Shown: positions 8,469-9,301 of the stretch, in pieces
Numbering within the stretch: the first letter of the stretch is position 1
Layout of the letters: every line of letters begins with the position of its first letter
DNA from: Patescibacteria group bacterium
GTDB taxonomy: Bacteria; Patescibacteriota; JACMRA01
Assembly (NCBI GenBank): GCA_029935375.1
Contig: JAOZKL010000031.1
Coordinates: 1 to 9,301 of the forward strand
Length of the DNA stretch: 9,301 bases
Direction of reading: 5' to 3'
Position numbers and translations under genes: made by a program
The notes under the pieces: generated by a model
The model's database searches: none
What the model was told of the DNA's origin: nothing
Seen by the model: only the letters and a program-made list of their open reading frames with translations

Positions 8469-8915
8469 TTATATTGTTTTGTGTAATTTGTTGTGAATTT
8501 TTCTAAACACGTTTGTTATTGTGTTTAATTCTTCGTCAGTAATTTCTGTAAAAAGCAAATCTAATTTTTTGATTCCTTTTTGTCTCATAGATTCGAAAAA
8601 ATCCAAACCCTCTTTTGTCAGATCTATATAGTATTTTCTCCTGTCAGCCTCATCTCTGCGACTCTGTATAAAATTTCTTTCCTGCAACTTGTCAATCAAC
8701 TGTGTTATAGCTCCTTTTGTAACATTAAAACGCTTTGCAAGCTCTGTAGTTGTTATTTCTTTTTTACTACGGTAGATCAAGTGGATTATCTGTGCTTGAG
8801 TCTTGGTTAGAGAGTATTTTTTCAGACTTTTCTCTACTGTACTGACAACATACCTTTCTATTGTAATTTTGTACTCCAGAAAAGCTTCTATATTTTCTTG
8901 TCTTTTATTAGTCAT
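8469..8915 (-). CDS. MarR-family transcriptional regulator of the adjacent exporter
   Basis: This 148-residue winged-helix repressor has the usual MarR length. MarR proteins bind short palindromes as dimers and release DNA on ligand binding. Residues 1-35 form the N-terminal dimerisation helix. The helix-turn-helix spans about 53-79, with the recognition helix in VTKGAITQLIDKLQERNFI (65-83). The wing carries the family signature DEADRRKYYIDLT (88-100), including the DxR-type turn. Helices from about 104 to the end complete the dimer interface. No cysteine is present, so a cysteine-based redox switch (as in OhrR) is ruled out and small-molecule sensing is more likely. The gene is first in a two-gene unit with the MFS exporter. 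A long nested inverted repeat lies 2 bases upstream of its ATG and supports autorepression. There is no Shine-Dalgarno sequence. Confidence 0.93.
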   Translation of the reverse strand: MTNKRQENIEAFLEYKITIERYVVSTVEKSLKKYSLTKTQAQIIHLIYRSKKEITTTELAKRFNVTKGAITQLIDKLQERNFIQSRRDEADRRKYYIDLTKEGLDFFESMRQKGIKKLDLLFTEITDEELNTITNVFRKIHNKLHKTI

Positions 8916-8917
8916 AT

Positions 8918-8950
8918 AGTTTATATTCTAAACAGGTTAGAAACTAAACT
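8918..8950. promoter_or_regulatory. Nested inverted repeat, candidate MarR operator
   Basis: This is a 33-bp two-fold symmetric site. The outer arms AGTTTA (8918-8923) and TAAACT (8945-8950) are perfect complements. The inner arms TTCTAA (8926-8931) and TTAGAA (8937-8942) are also perfect complements. Both pairs share the same 5-nt centre (8932-8936), and unmatched 2-nt gaps separate inner from outer arms. Twelve of 14 arm positions pair. The inner 17 bp has the size typical of a MarR half-site pair. It ends 2 bases from the marR ATG and overlaps the proposed -10 box, so binding would block transcription of marR and the exporter gene. Confidence 0.7.
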
Positions 8951-8969
8951 GAATTTTACTTTTTGTCAA
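8941..8969 (-). promoter_or_regulatory. Proposed promoter of marR and the MFS exporter
   Basis: TTGACA on the minus strand (8969-8964) is a perfect -35 box. At 17 nt spacing lies a weak -10, TAGTTT (8946-8941), inside the operator. An alternative is a better -10, TAGAAT (8930-8925), paired with a poor -35. That would place the transcript start within a few bases of the ATG and give a nearly leaderless mRNA. Which one is used cannot be decided from the sequence. Confidence 0.45.
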
Positions 8970-8981
8970 GAGTTTATATAT

Positions 8982-9010
8982 TTGACAATTCACATTATCT
9001 GTATGATGAT
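8982..9010 (+). promoter_or_regulatory. Proposed promoter of the divergent toxin-like gene
   Basis: A perfect TTGACA -35 (8982-8987) is followed at 17 nt by GATGAT (9005-9010), a 4/6 match to TATAAT. An overlapping TATGAT (9002-9007) matches better, but its 14-nt spacing is too short for a standard promoter. The ATG of the toxin-like gene lies 18 nt beyond. Its -35 stands back to back with that of marR, 12 bases apart. Confidence 0.4.
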
Positions 9011-9028
9011 TTTTATCGTTATATAGCT

Positions 9029-9301
9029 ATGTTAAATATTAAGAAGAAGGTTGAGTTCGTGAAGAGGTTTAAAAAATGGTTTCAACAAAAGCCGGAAATA
9101 GACAATCTTAATCTTAGGCCTTTTATAAAAGAGAGAGATGTTTGGAATTGTCATTGGGGGTGTAATGTAGGATTTGAATTGGATGGTAAGAATGATAAAT
9201 TTTTGCGACCTGTTCTGATTTTGAAGAAGATATCACAAAATACTTTTATTGGCATACCATTGACGACAAAGCTGAAAAATGGCAGTTGGTACATTAAGAG
9301 A
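9029..9301 (+). CDS. PemK/MazF-like toxin, 3' end outside window
   Basis: The frame is open from the ATG at 9029 to the window end, giving 91 codons. PemK/MazF toxins are small ribosome-independent or ribosome-linked mRNA endoribonucleases, usually held inactive by a co-encoded antitoxin. Residues 1-32 form a basic extension (KKKVEFVKRFKKWF) not found in E. coli MazF. The fold then begins with IKERDVWNCHWG (33-44), followed by VGFELDG (47-53), LRPVLILKK (59-67) and IGIPLTT (74-80). By family comparison E50, R60 and a Thr in PLTT (79 or 80) correspond to catalytic or RNA-contacting residues of MazF (E24, R29, T52 in E. coli). No antitoxin gene precedes it: upstream is the divergent marR. An antitoxin could still lie downstream, outside the window. 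The start is supported by the promoter candidate and by the T-ATG context shared with all other genes here. There is no Shine-Dalgarno sequence. Confidence 0.8.
   Translation, partial: MLNIKKKVEFVKRFKKWFQQKPEIDNLNLRPFIKERDVWNCHWGCNVGFELDGKNDKFLRPVLILKKISQNTFIGIPLTTKLKNGSWYIKR

Noticed and set aside
1..9301. Alternative genetic code (UGA read as Gly or Trp, as in some candidate phyla)
   Set aside because: All seven genes are full-length or intact under the standard code, conserved Gly and Trp positions use normal codons, and no gene needs readthrough. Absence of TGA among six stops is too small a sample.
1..9301. CRISPR array, tRNA, rRNA, insertion sequence or integration site
   Set aside because: No spaced direct repeats, no cloverleaf or rRNA-like stretches, and no transposase or terminal inverted repeats were seen. 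The intergenic gaps are at most about 160 bases.

Overview
This AT-rich window (about one third G+C, estimated by eye) is a bacterial chromosomal segment with seven protein genes, two of them cut by the window edges. I see no rRNA, tRNA, CRISPR array or insertion sequence. The proteins are most like those of small-genome Patescibacteria (candidate phyla radiation). The reasons are a stand-alone PemK/MazF-like toxin of a type I associate with that group, a complete absence of Shine-Dalgarno sequences, very tight gene packing, and housekeeping proteins with lineage-type insertions or truncations. This placement is an inference. The standard genetic code fits: reading frames are intact, stops are five TAA and one TAG, and no in-frame TGA is needed.

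Layout. Positions 2-1687 (+) hold the 3' part of gyrA, followed by a good intrinsic terminator at 1710-1740. Convergent to it is a minus-strand block, in order of transcription pnp (6735-4234), hisS (4223-3042) and an MscS-family channel gene (3031-1847). Each junction in this block has a 10-nt spacer, so it reads as one operon. Upstream of pnp, across a 111-nt gap with a weak hairpin and a possible promoter, lies a second minus-strand pair: a MarR-family regulator (8915-8469) and a 14-helix DHA2-type MFS exporter (8457-6847), separated by 11 nt. The plus strand then starts a PemK/MazF-like toxin gene at 9029 that runs off the window end.

How the parts work together. GyrA (supercoiling), HisRS (tRNA charging) and PNPase (RNA turnover) are housekeeping proteins, and the MscS channel protects against osmotic downshock. 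MarR plus MFS is a classical drug-responsive efflux cassette. A 33-bp nested inverted repeat (8918-8950) sits directly in front of the marR start and overlaps the proposed promoter, which makes it a strong autoregulatory operator candidate. The 113-nt divergent region between marR and the toxin gene carries two back-to-back TTGACA boxes, so the toxin-like gene may share control with the efflux cassette.

The points most worth a second look are the operator and divergent promoter region, the toxin-like gene with no antitoxin upstream, the HisRS with a shortened anticodon-binding domain, the enlarged PNPase, and the lack of Shine-Dalgarno sites at all six visible starts.
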